Positions 33,898 to 40,910 of a stretch of DNA of 64,000 nt are shown piece after piece. The stretch is from Clostridia bacterium (GTDB lineage Bacteria > Bacillota > Clostridia > Christensenellales > Borkfalkiaceae): contig JAGAKN010000006.1 in the NCBI GenBank assembly GCA_017625565.1, positions 16,154-80,153 of the forward strand. The letters run 5' to 3'. The first letter of the stretch is position 1. Each line of letters starts with the position of its first letter. The notes beneath the pieces are model-generated. The model searched no databases. It had not been told where the DNA came from and saw only the letters and a program-made list of their open reading frames with translations. A program made the translations under genes and the position numbers.

Positions 33898-34683
33898 ATG
33901 GACGCATATAAGACGAAAGGCAGGATATTCAATATTCAACGATTCTCGATCCACGACGGGCCGGGAATCCGTACCATCGTCTTTTTCAAAGGCTGTTATA
34001 TGCGTTGCGCGTGGTGTTGTAATCCCGAATCGCAGGAATATGCCGTACAAACCTTGATCGAAAACGGCAAGGAAAAAATCGTCGGGCAAGACGTGACTGT
34101 GGAAGAGTTGTTGCCTGAACTACTTGCGGACGTGCCGTACTACCGTCGTAGCGGTGGCGGGATAACGCTCTCGGGTGGGGAAATACTCGGTCAAGCCGAA
34201 TTTGCGCGAGATTTGCTCCGCGCGTGTAAGGATCACGGTTTACATACCGCGGTGGAATCGACGGCAAACGCGCCGTTTGAAAAGATACGGGAGATCTTGC
34301 CGTACTTGGATTTGTACTTGATGGACGTCAAGCACATGGACAGCGCAAAACATAAGGAATTTACGACGGCTGGGAATGAGTTGATTTTGGAAAACGCGAG
34401 AAAGCTTGCGGAAAGCGACGTGGAGTTGATCATCCGCACCCCCGTAGTGCCTACGTTTAACGACACGGCGGAAGAAATTCGGGCGATTGCGAAATTTGCG
34501 GGGACGTTGCCGAACGTTAAGGAACTGCATTTGTTGCCCTATCACCGCTTGGGCCAGGATAAATATTCCGGTTTGGGTAGAAAATACGCGTTGGCGGAAA
34601 TTCAACCGCCGTCGCAAGAGAAGATGGAATATCTGCAAAGCGTAGCGGAAGAAAGCGGTTTGAAAATACAAATCGGTGGGTAA
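33898..34683 (+). CDS. Radical-SAM activase of the glycyl-radical enzyme, lacking auxiliary Fe-S domain
   Basis: 261 residues. The N-terminal FSIHDGPGIRTIVFFKGC leads into the SAM cluster motif C-Y-M-R-C-A-W-C near residues 37-44, and SGGGITLSGGE near 82 binds SAM. Activases of diol dehydratases usually carry a ferredoxin-like insert with eight further cysteines after the C-N-P-E-S segment. Here only ~17 residues without cysteine occupy that place, so the size is near that of pyruvate formate-lyase activase. Apart from the motif and its adjacent Cys, one other cysteine is seen. It should install the radical on the enzyme encoded just upstream. Confidence 0.92.
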   Translation: MDAYKTKGRIFNIQRFSIHDGPGIRTIVFFKGCYMRCAWCCNPESQEYAVQTLIENGKEKIVGQDVTVEELLPELLADVPYYRRSGGGITLSGGEILGQAEFARDLLRACKDHGLHTAVESTANAPFEKIREILPYLDLYLMDVKHMDSAKHKEFTTAGNELILENARKLAESDVELIIRTPVVPTFNDTAEEIRAIAKFAGTLPNVKELHLLPYHRLGQDKYSGLGRKYALAEIQPPSQEKMEYLQSVAEESGLKIQIGG

Positions 34684-34699
34684 AGAAAAGGAGTAAGTT

Positions 34700-35059
34700 A
34701 TGGAATTAAAAGATAAAATGACAATTATCCAGGAATTCGTTCCTGGGAAACAAATTACCCTTTGTCATATTATTGCAAACCCTGGGGAAACGTTGTATAC
34801 GAAACTTGGGTTAGATCCGCAAACGGATTACACGAAAAGCGCGATCGGCGTATTGACGGTGATTCCTTACGAAAGTGCCGTAATCGCGGCGGATATCGCG
34901 ATGAAATCTTCTGGGGCGGACATCGGGTTCGTGGATCGGTTCACGGGCACGTTGATTATCACGGGTAGTGTTTCTTCCGTAGAATCGGCGTTTATCGCCA
35001 TTCGGGAATACTTTATTGCAAAGCTCGGGTATACCTGTTGCGAATTGACGAAAACCTAA
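34700..35059 (+). CDS. eutS: Permuted BMC-H shell protein (EutS/PduU-like)
   Basis: 119 residues. MTIIQEFVPGKQITLCHIIA is the N-terminal beta-barrel strand set unique to the circularly permuted EutS/PduU hexamers. The BMC fold follows (SAIGVLTVIPYESAVIAADI, then DRFTGTLIITGSVSSVESAF). In PduU the barrel closes the pore and may bind other proteins. The stop overlaps the start of the GTPase gene (TAATG at 35057-35061). Confidence 0.92.
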   Translation: MELKDKMTIIQEFVPGKQITLCHIIANPGETLYTKLGLDPQTDYTKSAIGVLTVIPYESAVIAADIAMKSSGADIGFVDRFTGTLIITGSVSSVESAFIAIREYFIAKLGYTCCELTKT

Positions 35060-35571
35060 TGAAGAAATTGATGCTATTTGGCAGAGTCGGCGCAGGGAAA
35101 ACGACCTTGACGCAAGCTCTGCGTGGGGAAGAAATCAAATATTATAAAACGCAGTACGTCAATTATCTCGATACGATAATCGATACCCCTGGGGAGTATA
35201 CCGAACGCCGAGAAACGGGGGGCGCGCTCGCGCTGTACGCGTACGAAGCGGACGTAGTTGGCTTGGTGCTTTCCGCAAACGAGCCGTATTCCATCTTTTC
35301 GCCTTGTCTGACGAGTATGGTCAATCGCGAAACGATCGGGATCATTACCGGGATAGACAAGCCGGACGCGAACGTGGAACGGGTAAGAAAATGGCTGCAA
35401 CTTGCAGGCTGTAAAAAGGTATTTCCCGTAAGCTCGATTACAGGCGAAGGGATTAAAGAGTTGGCGGAATTTTTAAACGCTGACGACGGTAAACCCAAAC
35501 GCAAAAAGACCTTGTCGGAAAAACCCAAAGGAAACATTGCGCAGTCCACACTCGATACGTGGCTATTATAA
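35059..35571 (+). CDS. eutP: EutP/PduV-like small GTPase
   Basis: 170 residues from the ATG at 35059, which overlaps the previous stop; the domain begins there (MKKLMLFGRVGAGKTTLTQ, P-loop). IDTPGEYTERRETGGAL is the switch II region and ITGIDKPDANVERVRKWL the base-specificity part. The C-terminus adds a lysine-rich tail ending NIAQSTLDTWLL. PduV has been linked to association of microcompartments with intracellular filaments. Its position just before the ParA-like ATPase is suggestive of a common role in placement or inheritance. Confidence 0.9.
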   Translation: MKKLMLFGRVGAGKTTLTQALRGEEIKYYKTQYVNYLDTIIDTPGEYTERRETGGALALYAYEADVVGLVLSANEPYSIFSPCLTSMVNRETIGIITGIDKPDANVERVRKWLQLAGCKKVFPVSSITGEGIKELAEFLNADDGKPKRKKTLSEKPKGNIAQSTLDTWLL

Positions 35572-35581
35572 AGGAGTGAAT

Positions 35582-36385
35582 ATGAGTAAAACGACGGTGA
35601 TCGCATTCGCGAACAACAAAGGCGGTAGCGGAAAGACGACGACGTGTTCCAACGTTGGTTGCGCGATGGCGCTCATGGGCAAAAAAGTGCTGTTGATCGA
35701 CGGAGATATGCAACTCAATCTTACGATTTCGTACTTTGACGAAGAGAAAGCGCTCGGGTATGCGCAGGACGGGAAGACGTTGTATACGGCGCTTAAAGAA
35801 GAAAAGGACTTGTCCGATTTTATCGTCGAAACGGGGATAGACGGCTTGGATATCGTGCCGTCGTCATCACTGATGAGTTCGATCGAGTTCGATTTATTCT
35901 CCAAATGGCAACGGGAGTTGGTTCTTACCAAGTGTTTAGAACGCGTTCGCGCGAAAGGGTATTACGATTATATCCTGATCGACGCGCCCCCGACGCTCGG
36001 CGGATGGGTAATGAATATTATGTGCGCTTCGGAGTATTTGGTTATCCCTGTTGAAGCAAGCCCTTGGGGGTTGTTCGGGTTAGCGAATATGTTCGATTTT
36101 TGCGAGCAGGTAAAGCGCGTTTCTCCGAAGTTGGAGATTTTGGGGATTGCGATTACCAAAGCGGACGAACGCAAGAAATATTTCAAGCAGACCTTGGAAA
36201 CGTTGCAAAATATAGACGGAGCGACGTTATTCAACACCTACGTGCGCGTAGATAGCGCGGTAGAATGGGCGCAGGACAGCAGTATGCCCGTCGTAGCTTT
36301 TAAAAAGACGAGTAGAAGCGCTGTGGAATATACAAATTTAGCGAAGGAGATTATGGAAAATGTCAATCGGAAAGAGCGCAATTAA
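35582..36385 (+). CDS. ParA/McdA-like ATPase, candidate microcompartment positioning protein
   Basis: 267 residues from the ATG at 35582 behind AAAGGAGTG. The deviant Walker A box NNKGGSGKTTTCSN has the signature lysine (Lys13) of ParA/MinD ATPases. DGDMQLNLTISYF and the Walker B region YILIDAPPTLGGWVMNI are also of ParA type, and KADERKKYFKQTLETL near 195 is a ParA-like segment. No N-terminal DNA-binding domain is present, as in McdA and other cargo-positioning ParAs. It is 10 bases after eutP and its end overlaps the small lysine-rich gene by 26 bases. No plasmid or replication genes are near, so chromosome or plasmid partition is unlikely. Confidence 0.85.
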   Translation: MSKTTVIAFANNKGGSGKTTTCSNVGCAMALMGKKVLLIDGDMQLNLTISYFDEEKALGYAQDGKTLYTALKEEKDLSDFIVETGIDGLDIVPSSSLMSSIEFDLFSKWQRELVLTKCLERVRAKGYYDYILIDAPPTLGGWVMNIMCASEYLVIPVEASPWGLFGLANMFDFCEQVKRVSPKLEILGIAITKADERKKYFKQTLETLQNIDGATLFNTYVRVDSAVEWAQDSSMPVVAFKKTSRSAVEYTNLAKEIMENVNRKERN

Positions 36386-36620
36386 ACGTGTGGAAAACAA
36401 CGGGTATTCAAAGGTAAAAACGGCTGCGCCGGATATGGAAAACAGCCACGTAATCCCCGCGCCTGCAAAGGAAGTGGTGGAGAAAATGGTCGCGCCCGTC
36501 GAAGCAAAAACGACGGCGAAAAAAGCACCGGCAAAGAAAACGACGGCGAAACGGGTAAAGACGGTGAACGGATTTGTTCGGTTTGGTTTCGGGGAAGATT
36601 TGCCCTATTATTTGCTTTAA
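36360..36620 (+). CDS. Small lysine/alanine-rich protein, candidate McdB-like partner
   Basis: 86 residues; the ATG at 36360 lies inside the ParA-like gene, 10 bases after AAGGAG. Residues 1-20 are basic (SIGKSAIKRVENNGYSKVK). Residues ~34-65 are low-complexity A/K/T/P, including AKTTAKKAPAKKTTAKR, like histone H1 tails. The end is an aromatic FVRFGFGEDLPYYLL. It has no recognised domain and looks disordered. ParA systems that place cargo need a partner which stimulates the ATPase and marks the cargo; this last gene of the operon is the only candidate. The role is inference. Confidence 0.6.
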   Translation: MSIGKSAIKRVENNGYSKVKTAAPDMENSHVIPAPAKEVVEKMVAPVEAKTTAKKAPAKKTTAKRVKTVNGFVRFGFGEDLPYYLL

Positions 36621-36630
36621 AAAAAATTTG

Positions 36631-36665
36631 CGCCCCCGACTTTTTCAAAGTTGGGGGCGTTTTTC
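36631..36665 (+). terminator. Terminator of the microcompartment operon
   Basis: A 13-base stem (CGCCCCCGACTTT / AAAGTTGGGGGCG, one G-T pair) is followed by TTTTTCTTT, 10 bases after the last stop. Confidence 0.9.
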
Positions 36666-36679
36666 TTTATATCAAAAAG

Positions 36680-36703
36680 CACGCGGAACGAAAGTTCCGC
36701 GTG
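36680..36703 (-). terminator. Terminator of uppP
   Basis: A perfect 10-base stem (CACGCGGAAC / GTTCCGCGTG) with a GAAA/TTTC loop. On the minus strand it is followed by CTTTTTGAT, 26 bases beyond the uppP stop. Confidence 0.75.
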
Positions 36704-36728
36704 TTAAACTTTATTTATTTTTAGCCGT

Positions 36729-37574
36729 TTAGAAATAGGACGGAAGGACCAACGCCCCGATGACAAGAAAACCGAGCGCTATCCGATACCAGCCGAAGAT
36801 CGTGAAATCGTGCTTTTTGACAAACCCGATCAAGAATTTGATGACAAGCAGGGATACGACGAACGCTACCATTGCTCCGATCAACAAATAGCCGATTTCC
36901 GCGCCTGAAAACATTCCGTAATCCATAAGGAATTTCAAGATTTTTATTCCGCTTGCGCCGACCATGACGGGGATCGCAAGGAAAAAAGTAAACTCTGCGC
37001 CGGCAGGACGGGAAATCCCGATAAGAAGCGCCCCCAAAATCGTCGCGCCCGAACGGGACGTGCCGGGGATAATCGCAAGCAGTTGAAATACGCCGATAAT
37101 AAACGCGTGTTTATACGTGATTTCGTCCGTCGTTTGAATGGGGAATACTTTGTTTCGATTCATTCGTTCAATGCCGATAAACGCAACACCGTAGACGATC
37201 AATGCAATCGCGATCACAAGCGGTTTGTCTGGCAAGCCGATAAAGATCCCAACGACGGCAGGGATACACGCAACCAAGACTTTTCCCCAAAGATTTAAAA
37301 CGCCTTTATCCAAGATAACCGTCTTTTTTTCGGCGTCTAATTCCGCGCGTTCCTTGCTCCAAGGGAATAATTTTTTCCAAAATAACAAAACGACGGCTAA
37401 AATTGCCCCAAGTTGGATAAAATAAATGAAGACTTCCTTGAAAGCGTCGGTCGTTTTCAAAGGAAGAAGTTTATCAAAAAGAAGCATATGCCCCGTACTC
37501 GATACGGGCAACCATTCGGTTATGCCTTCGATAATGCCGAGTAAAAAAACTTTTAAAACTTCTAAGAATTCCAC
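36729..37574 (-). CDS. uppP: Undecaprenyl-diphosphatase
   Basis: 281 residues, seven to eight membrane segments. EGITEWLPVSSTGHMLLFDK near residue 16 and PGTSRSGATILGALLIGISR near 168 are the two catalytic blocks of the UppP/BacA family. It dephosphorylates undecaprenyl diphosphate to recycle the lipid carrier for wall and capsule synthesis, and also gives bacitracin tolerance. It is monocistronic, with promoter TAGACT-17-TATAAT on the minus strand and its own terminator, unrelated to the microcompartment operon with which it converges. Confidence 0.95.
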   Translation of the reverse strand: MEFLEVLKVFLLGIIEGITEWLPVSSTGHMLLFDKLLPLKTTDAFKEVFIYFIQLGAILAVVLLFWKKLFPWSKERAELDAEKKTVILDKGVLNLWGKVLVACIPAVVGIFIGLPDKPLVIAIALIVYGVAFIGIERMNRNKVFPIQTTDEITYKHAFIIGVFQLLAIIPGTSRSGATILGALLIGISRPAGAEFTFFLAIPVMVGASGIKILKFLMDYGMFSGAEIGYLLIGAMVAFVVSLLVIKFLIGFVKKHDFTIFGWYRIALGFLVIGALVLPSYF

Positions 37575-37609
37575 AGTGCACCTATAACCTAAATTTATTC
37601 TCAGCTACC

Positions 37610-37638
37610 ATTATACCATTTATATGAAAAAAAGTCTA
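37610..37638 (-). promoter_or_regulatory. Promoter of uppP
   Basis: On the minus strand TAGACT (37633-37638) and TATAAT (37610-37615) are 17 bases apart, ~36 bases before the start codon. Confidence 0.7.
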
Positions 37639-37697
37639 ATAAAAAGCTAAAAAAAGAGAAAATTTCGATAAAATTGCGTGAAATTTTTTCAAAATAA

Positions 37698-37726
37698 TTG
37701 CATTTTGTCGAAAAGTATGTTATAAT
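37698..37726 (+). promoter_or_regulatory. Promoter and long leader of the cold-shock gene
   Basis: TTGCAT (37698-37703) and TATAAT (37721-37726) are 17 bases apart. The transcript would have a leader of about 90 bases before the ATG at 37823, as is common for cold-shock mRNAs. Confidence 0.75.
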
Positions 37727-37822
37727 AAGGGCGTATCAGTTAGAAATGCGGTTGGCTGTGGGTTCGATTGGCGTTTTCGGTGCACTTCGGATTGATAACA
37801 AAATTTTGGAGGGGTACCGAAC

Positions 37823-38035
37823 ATGAGTCAGGGTACAGTAAAGTGGTTCAATGCCGAGAAAGGGTATGGCTTTATTGCTAATGATGAAGGCGGGGACGAC
37901 GTATTCGTACACTTTTCTGCGATCGTTGCAGAGGGCTACAGACGTTTAAAGGAAGGACAAAAAGTCACTTTCGAAATCGAATCCGATCCCGAAAAACCCG
38001 AGAAACTTCGCGCGGTTAACGTACAAGCGCTCTAA
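37823..38035 (+). CDS. Cold-shock domain protein
   Basis: 70 residues, a single cold-shock domain. [18 protein letters not shown] holds the RNP1 motif and DVFVHFSAI the RNP2 motif, with the usual aromatic residues that bind single-stranded RNA or DNA. It follows a strong ribosome site (TTGGAGGGG) and is flanked by its own promoter and terminator. It acts as an RNA chaperone. Which CspA paralogue it corresponds to cannot be told. Confidence 0.95.
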   Translation: MSQGTVKWFNAEKGYGFIANDEGGDDVFVHFSAIVAEGYRRLKEGQKVTFEIESDPEKPEKLRAVNVQAL

Positions 38036-38059
38036 GGGGAAGTTTTAGGCAAAAGACAA

Positions 38060-38084
38060 CCGCGCGAAAGGCGCGGTTTTCTTT
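38060..38084 (+). terminator. Terminator of the cold-shock gene
   Basis: Stem CCGCGC / GCGCGG with a GAAAG loop, followed by TTTTCTTTT. Confidence 0.85.
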
Positions 38085-38101
38085 TAACGTGCGTCATTCT
38101 C

Positions 38102-38130
38102 TTGACAAAAATATATGCATATTGTATAAT
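38102..38130 (+). promoter_or_regulatory. Consensus promoter of galK
   Basis: TTGACA (38102-38107) and TATAAT (38125-38130), both perfect, are 17 bases apart, 50 bases upstream of the galK start. Confidence 0.85.
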
Positions 38131-38179
38131 CAAGAAAAGAAGAAGATAGAGTGTAAGAACAAACTAAGGAGTACGAGAA

Positions 38180-39337
38180 ATGGAAAGACAAGAAGGTCTG
38201 CAAGCATTTGAAAGCGTATTCGGAGCGCCTGCAACCGATTTGTTTACGGCGGCAGGACGGATTAACGTCATCGGGGAGCACGTGGATTATTGCGGTGGAA
38301 AGGTTTTTCCTGCGGCGTTGAACTTGCGTTGCAACGTGTACGCCCGAAAAACGGGCGGAAAAACGGTGCGTATGGCGTTCCGTGGACTTGACGGGATCGT
38401 TTGCTTGGAAATAGATAAGTTGGATAGCTATAAGAACTTAAAAATCGGGAATTACCAAGCAGGCGTTGCGTATTTGTTGCAACAAAAGGGCGTGGAAATC
38501 GTCGGTTGTGATTTGTATTACGACTGTACCGTGCCGTTTGGGAGCGGGCTCTCTTCGTCGGCGGCGATCGAAGTGGCAACGGCGGTCACGTTTAGCGAAT
38601 ACGCCGGCGTGGAATATGACAAAGTGGAAATTGCGAAACTTTCGCAACGCGCGGAGAACGAATACGCAGGGGTAAATTGTGGGATTATGGATCAATTTGC
38701 GTCCGCAATGGGCAAGAAAGATCACGCGGTTTTGCTCGATTGTTCGACGCTGGAATACGAGTACGTGCCTTTGCAATTAGGGACATATTGCTTGGTGGTT
38801 GCCAACTGCAACAAACCGCACAATCTTGGGGAAAGCAAGTACAACGTACGCCGTCAAGAAGTGGAAATGGCGTTGAAAATGTTTCAGAAGGAGTTGAATG
38901 TGAAGTGCTTGGCGGAAATTACTCCCCAACAGTTCCAGGAAACGAAATATTTGCTTTCGGGCGTTGTTGCAAAGCGCGCGGAACACGTGGTAATGGAATG
39001 TGATCGCGTGAAAAAAGCGGTTTTGGCATTGAAAAACGGGGATTTGGTGGAGCTTGGTCGATTACTCAACGAGAGCCATTACAGTTTGCGGGATTTGTAC
39101 GAAGTGACGGGCAGGGAATTGGATACGCTGAGCGCGCTCGCGAGAAAGGAATCCGATTGCTTGGGTTCGAGAATGATCGGCGCAGGCTTTGGCGGATGCA
39201 CGATTTCGATCGTTAAAAAGACGGGAGTGGACGGGTTTATCCGTCGCGTTGGCAAAGCGTATCAAGAAACGATCGGATACCGCGCAAGTTTTTACGAAAC
39301 GTCGATTGAAGACGGGATTACGGTAGAGAAATTATAA
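38180..39337 (+). CDS. galK: Galactokinase
   Basis: 385 residues, GHMP family. AAGRINVIGEHVDYCGG near residue 30 is the galactokinase signature. VPFGSGLSSSAAIEVATAV near 118 is the ATP-binding loop, CGIMDQFASAMGKKDHAV near 165 holds the catalytic Asp, and GSRMIGAGFGGCTISIV near 330 is the third GHMP motif. It phosphorylates galactose at C1 for the Leloir pathway. It stands alone between its own promoter and terminator, without galT or galE nearby. Cytoplasmic. Confidence 0.93.
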   Translation: MERQEGLQAFESVFGAPATDLFTAAGRINVIGEHVDYCGGKVFPAALNLRCNVYARKTGGKTVRMAFRGLDGIVCLEIDKLDSYKNLKIGNYQAGVAYLLQQKGVEIVGCDLYYDCTVPFGSGLSSSAAIEVATAVTFSEYAGVEYDKVEIAKLSQRAENEYAGVNCGIMDQFASAMGKKDHAVLLDCSTLEYEYVPLQLGTYCLVVANCNKPHNLGESKYNVRRQEVEMALKMFQKELNVKCLAEITPQQFQETKYLLSGVVAKRAEHVVMECDRVKKAVLALKNGDLVELGRLLNESHYSLRDLYEVTGRELDTLSALARKESDCLGSRMIGAGFGGCTISIVKKTGVDGFIRRVGKAYQETIGYRASFYETSIEDGITVEKL

Positions 39338-39349
39338 CGAGCAATAAAA

Positions 39350-39383
39350 CCGCCGATTGACTTCGGGCAATCGGCGGTTTTCT
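39350..39383 (+). terminator. Bidirectional terminator between galK and the nucleotidyltransferase gene
   Basis: A perfect 10-base stem (CCGCCGATTG / CAATCGGCGG), with TTTTCT after it and AAAA before it. It serves both convergent genes. Confidence 0.9.
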
Positions 39384-39389
39384 AAATGA

Positions 39390-40757
39390 TTATAGTTGCT
39401 TTAAATATCCCTTGGCAAGCCGTAAAAGGCGCGCCTTGGTATTGTCGTTCGGCGCAGTTGCGGTGTGTAAAAGTAAGGCGTTTAAAATTTGCGAAACGCT
39501 TGTTGGTGGTGCGCCGATGGAAAGTACGTCTTTTCCTGAAATCGCCAACTCCTTTAACGTAAAAGGCACGTTTTCTAAACGCATTTTTTCTAATAACCTA
39601 CGCCAACGCGCACAGGTCGGGGCAATCGACAAATCGTCTTTGCAAGCCGAATAATCCGCTTGTTTGAGCAACAACAGCTCGTCCAACAAATCGTAGTGCA
39701 TAACGAAAAACCGACGGAGTTTCTTCTCGCTCGTTTGACAATTAAAATCGTACATATGGTATTGTACCAAATCGCAAACGCGTTCCGTAAAGCGTTTCGG
39801 GGCTTTCAGCCGTTGCAAAATGGCTTTAGCAATCCTTGCGCCTTGGTTGGGGTGATCGTGCGCGTTCCCGTCGGCAAAGAAACAAGCAGGCTTGCCACAA
39901 TCGTGCAGGAGCGCCGAAAACCGTACCCGCTCGTCGGCGTATAAAACGGCGCGAAGGGAATGTTCCAAAACGTCGTGGTCGTGGAAATCGGGGCGTTGGA
40001 CAACGCCGTTTCCCAAGGCGAGTTCGGGCAAAACATATTCCAAAACGCCCGTTTGAACCAAGATTTTTAAACCACGGTAAGGTCCGTCTTGTACGCCGTG
40101 TTTTTTGTCGGCAAGTAAAAGCGCGGACAGTTCGCTGAAAATACGTTCCGCGGAAATGTCTTGAATGAGTTTGGCGTTTTGTGATGCGCCTTGTAAGCAT
40201 TCCGCGTCGGGGTGAAATCCGCATTGCGCGGATTGTCTAGCGAGCCGAAGTAAACGCAAGCCGTCTTCTCCAAATACCTTTTGCGAAGACGCAACCGTCG
40301 TTAGCCGTTTCTCAGCGATGGCGTTTCGTCCGTCGTTTAGCGGATCGACGAACGTAGCCGTTTGTAGATCGTAATAGACGGCGTTTGCGGTGAAATCCCG
40401 ACGTAGAGCATCTAACTGAATATTGTCTGTGAAATCGCTTTCAACGGGTACATGTATGCCACGAACGTATTTATCCGAGCGAAAACAGGTGTATTCGTAA
40501 TCGATACCGTCCGCGTCTTGGAGTTTTACCGTGCCCGTGTTTTTAAAGACGGATTTGACGACGAAACCTTGGTTTTGCGCGATTTTTTCAAATTCTTCCG
40601 CTGGAATCGGAGAAGAAAGATCCCAGTCCCAAGCGTTTTTGGCGCGGTCTAAGGAGAGTTTTGCCAAATAATCGCGTACGCTACCGCCAACCACGTAGAG
40701 TGGTTTGGGGCAAACTTTTGCTAAGCGGAGTAAGTTTTTAGGGAGAATTTCGCGCAT
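39390..40757 (-). CDS. cca: CCA-adding tRNA nucleotidyltransferase / poly(A) polymerase family with HD domain
   Basis: 455 residues. YVVGGSVRDYLAKL near residue 22 is the G-G-x-V-R-D head motif, DWDLSS the metal-binding aspartates, and ALRRDFTANAVYYDL near 117 the ribose/nucleotide-binding block. An HD-type phosphohydrolase domain follows near 270 (FSALLHDCGKPACFFADGNA). Class II enzymes of this type complete or repair the CCA end of tRNA. It is monocistronic with its start at the end of an AT-rich gap. The tRNA-Arg at 45230 encodes its own CCA, so the enzyme would mainly repair. Confidence 0.88.
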   Translation of the reverse strand: MREILPKNLLRLAKVCPKPLYVVGGSVRDYLAKLSLDRAKNAWDWDLSSPIPAEEFEKIAQNQGFVVKSVFKNTGTVKLQDADGIDYEYTCFRSDKYVRGIHVPVESDFTDNIQLDALRRDFTANAVYYDLQTATFVDPLNDGRNAIAEKRLTTVASSQKVFGEDGLRLLRLARQSAQCGFHPDAECLQGASQNAKLIQDISAERIFSELSALLLADKKHGVQDGPYRGLKILVQTGVLEYVLPELALGNGVVQRPDFHDHDVLEHSLRAVLYADERVRFSALLHDCGKPACFFADGNAHDHPNQGARIAKAILQRLKAPKRFTERVCDLVQYHMYDFNCQTSEKKLRRFFVMHYDLLDELLLLKQADYSACKDDLSIAPTCARWRRLLEKMRLENVPFTLKELAISGKDVLSIGAPPTSVSQILNALLLHTATAPNDNTKARLLRLAKGYLKQL

Positions 40758-40813
40758 AAAACTCCTTTAGGAAAAATTTTTTATAATATAAGTATATCAA
40801 AATCGAAAATAAA

Positions 40814-40842
40814 TTGCAATTATCGGAAAAGTATTATATAAT
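40814..40842 (+). promoter_or_regulatory. Promoter of the lipid-kinase operon
   Basis: TTGCAA (40814-40819) and TATAAT (40837-40842) are 17 bases apart, ~70 bases upstream of the kinase start. Confidence 0.7.
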
Positions 40843-40910
40843 ATATTTGTGGGAAAATCAAAAAAATTTACCAATTAGATTTCCGTCCGTCCACACACAA
40901 AGGGAAAAGT

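Noticed and set aside
35582..36385. Plasmid or chromosome partition ParA
   Set aside because: No parB, parS-like repeats, replication gene or origin nearby, and the gene is embedded in the microcompartment operon; cannot be fully excluded without a tree.
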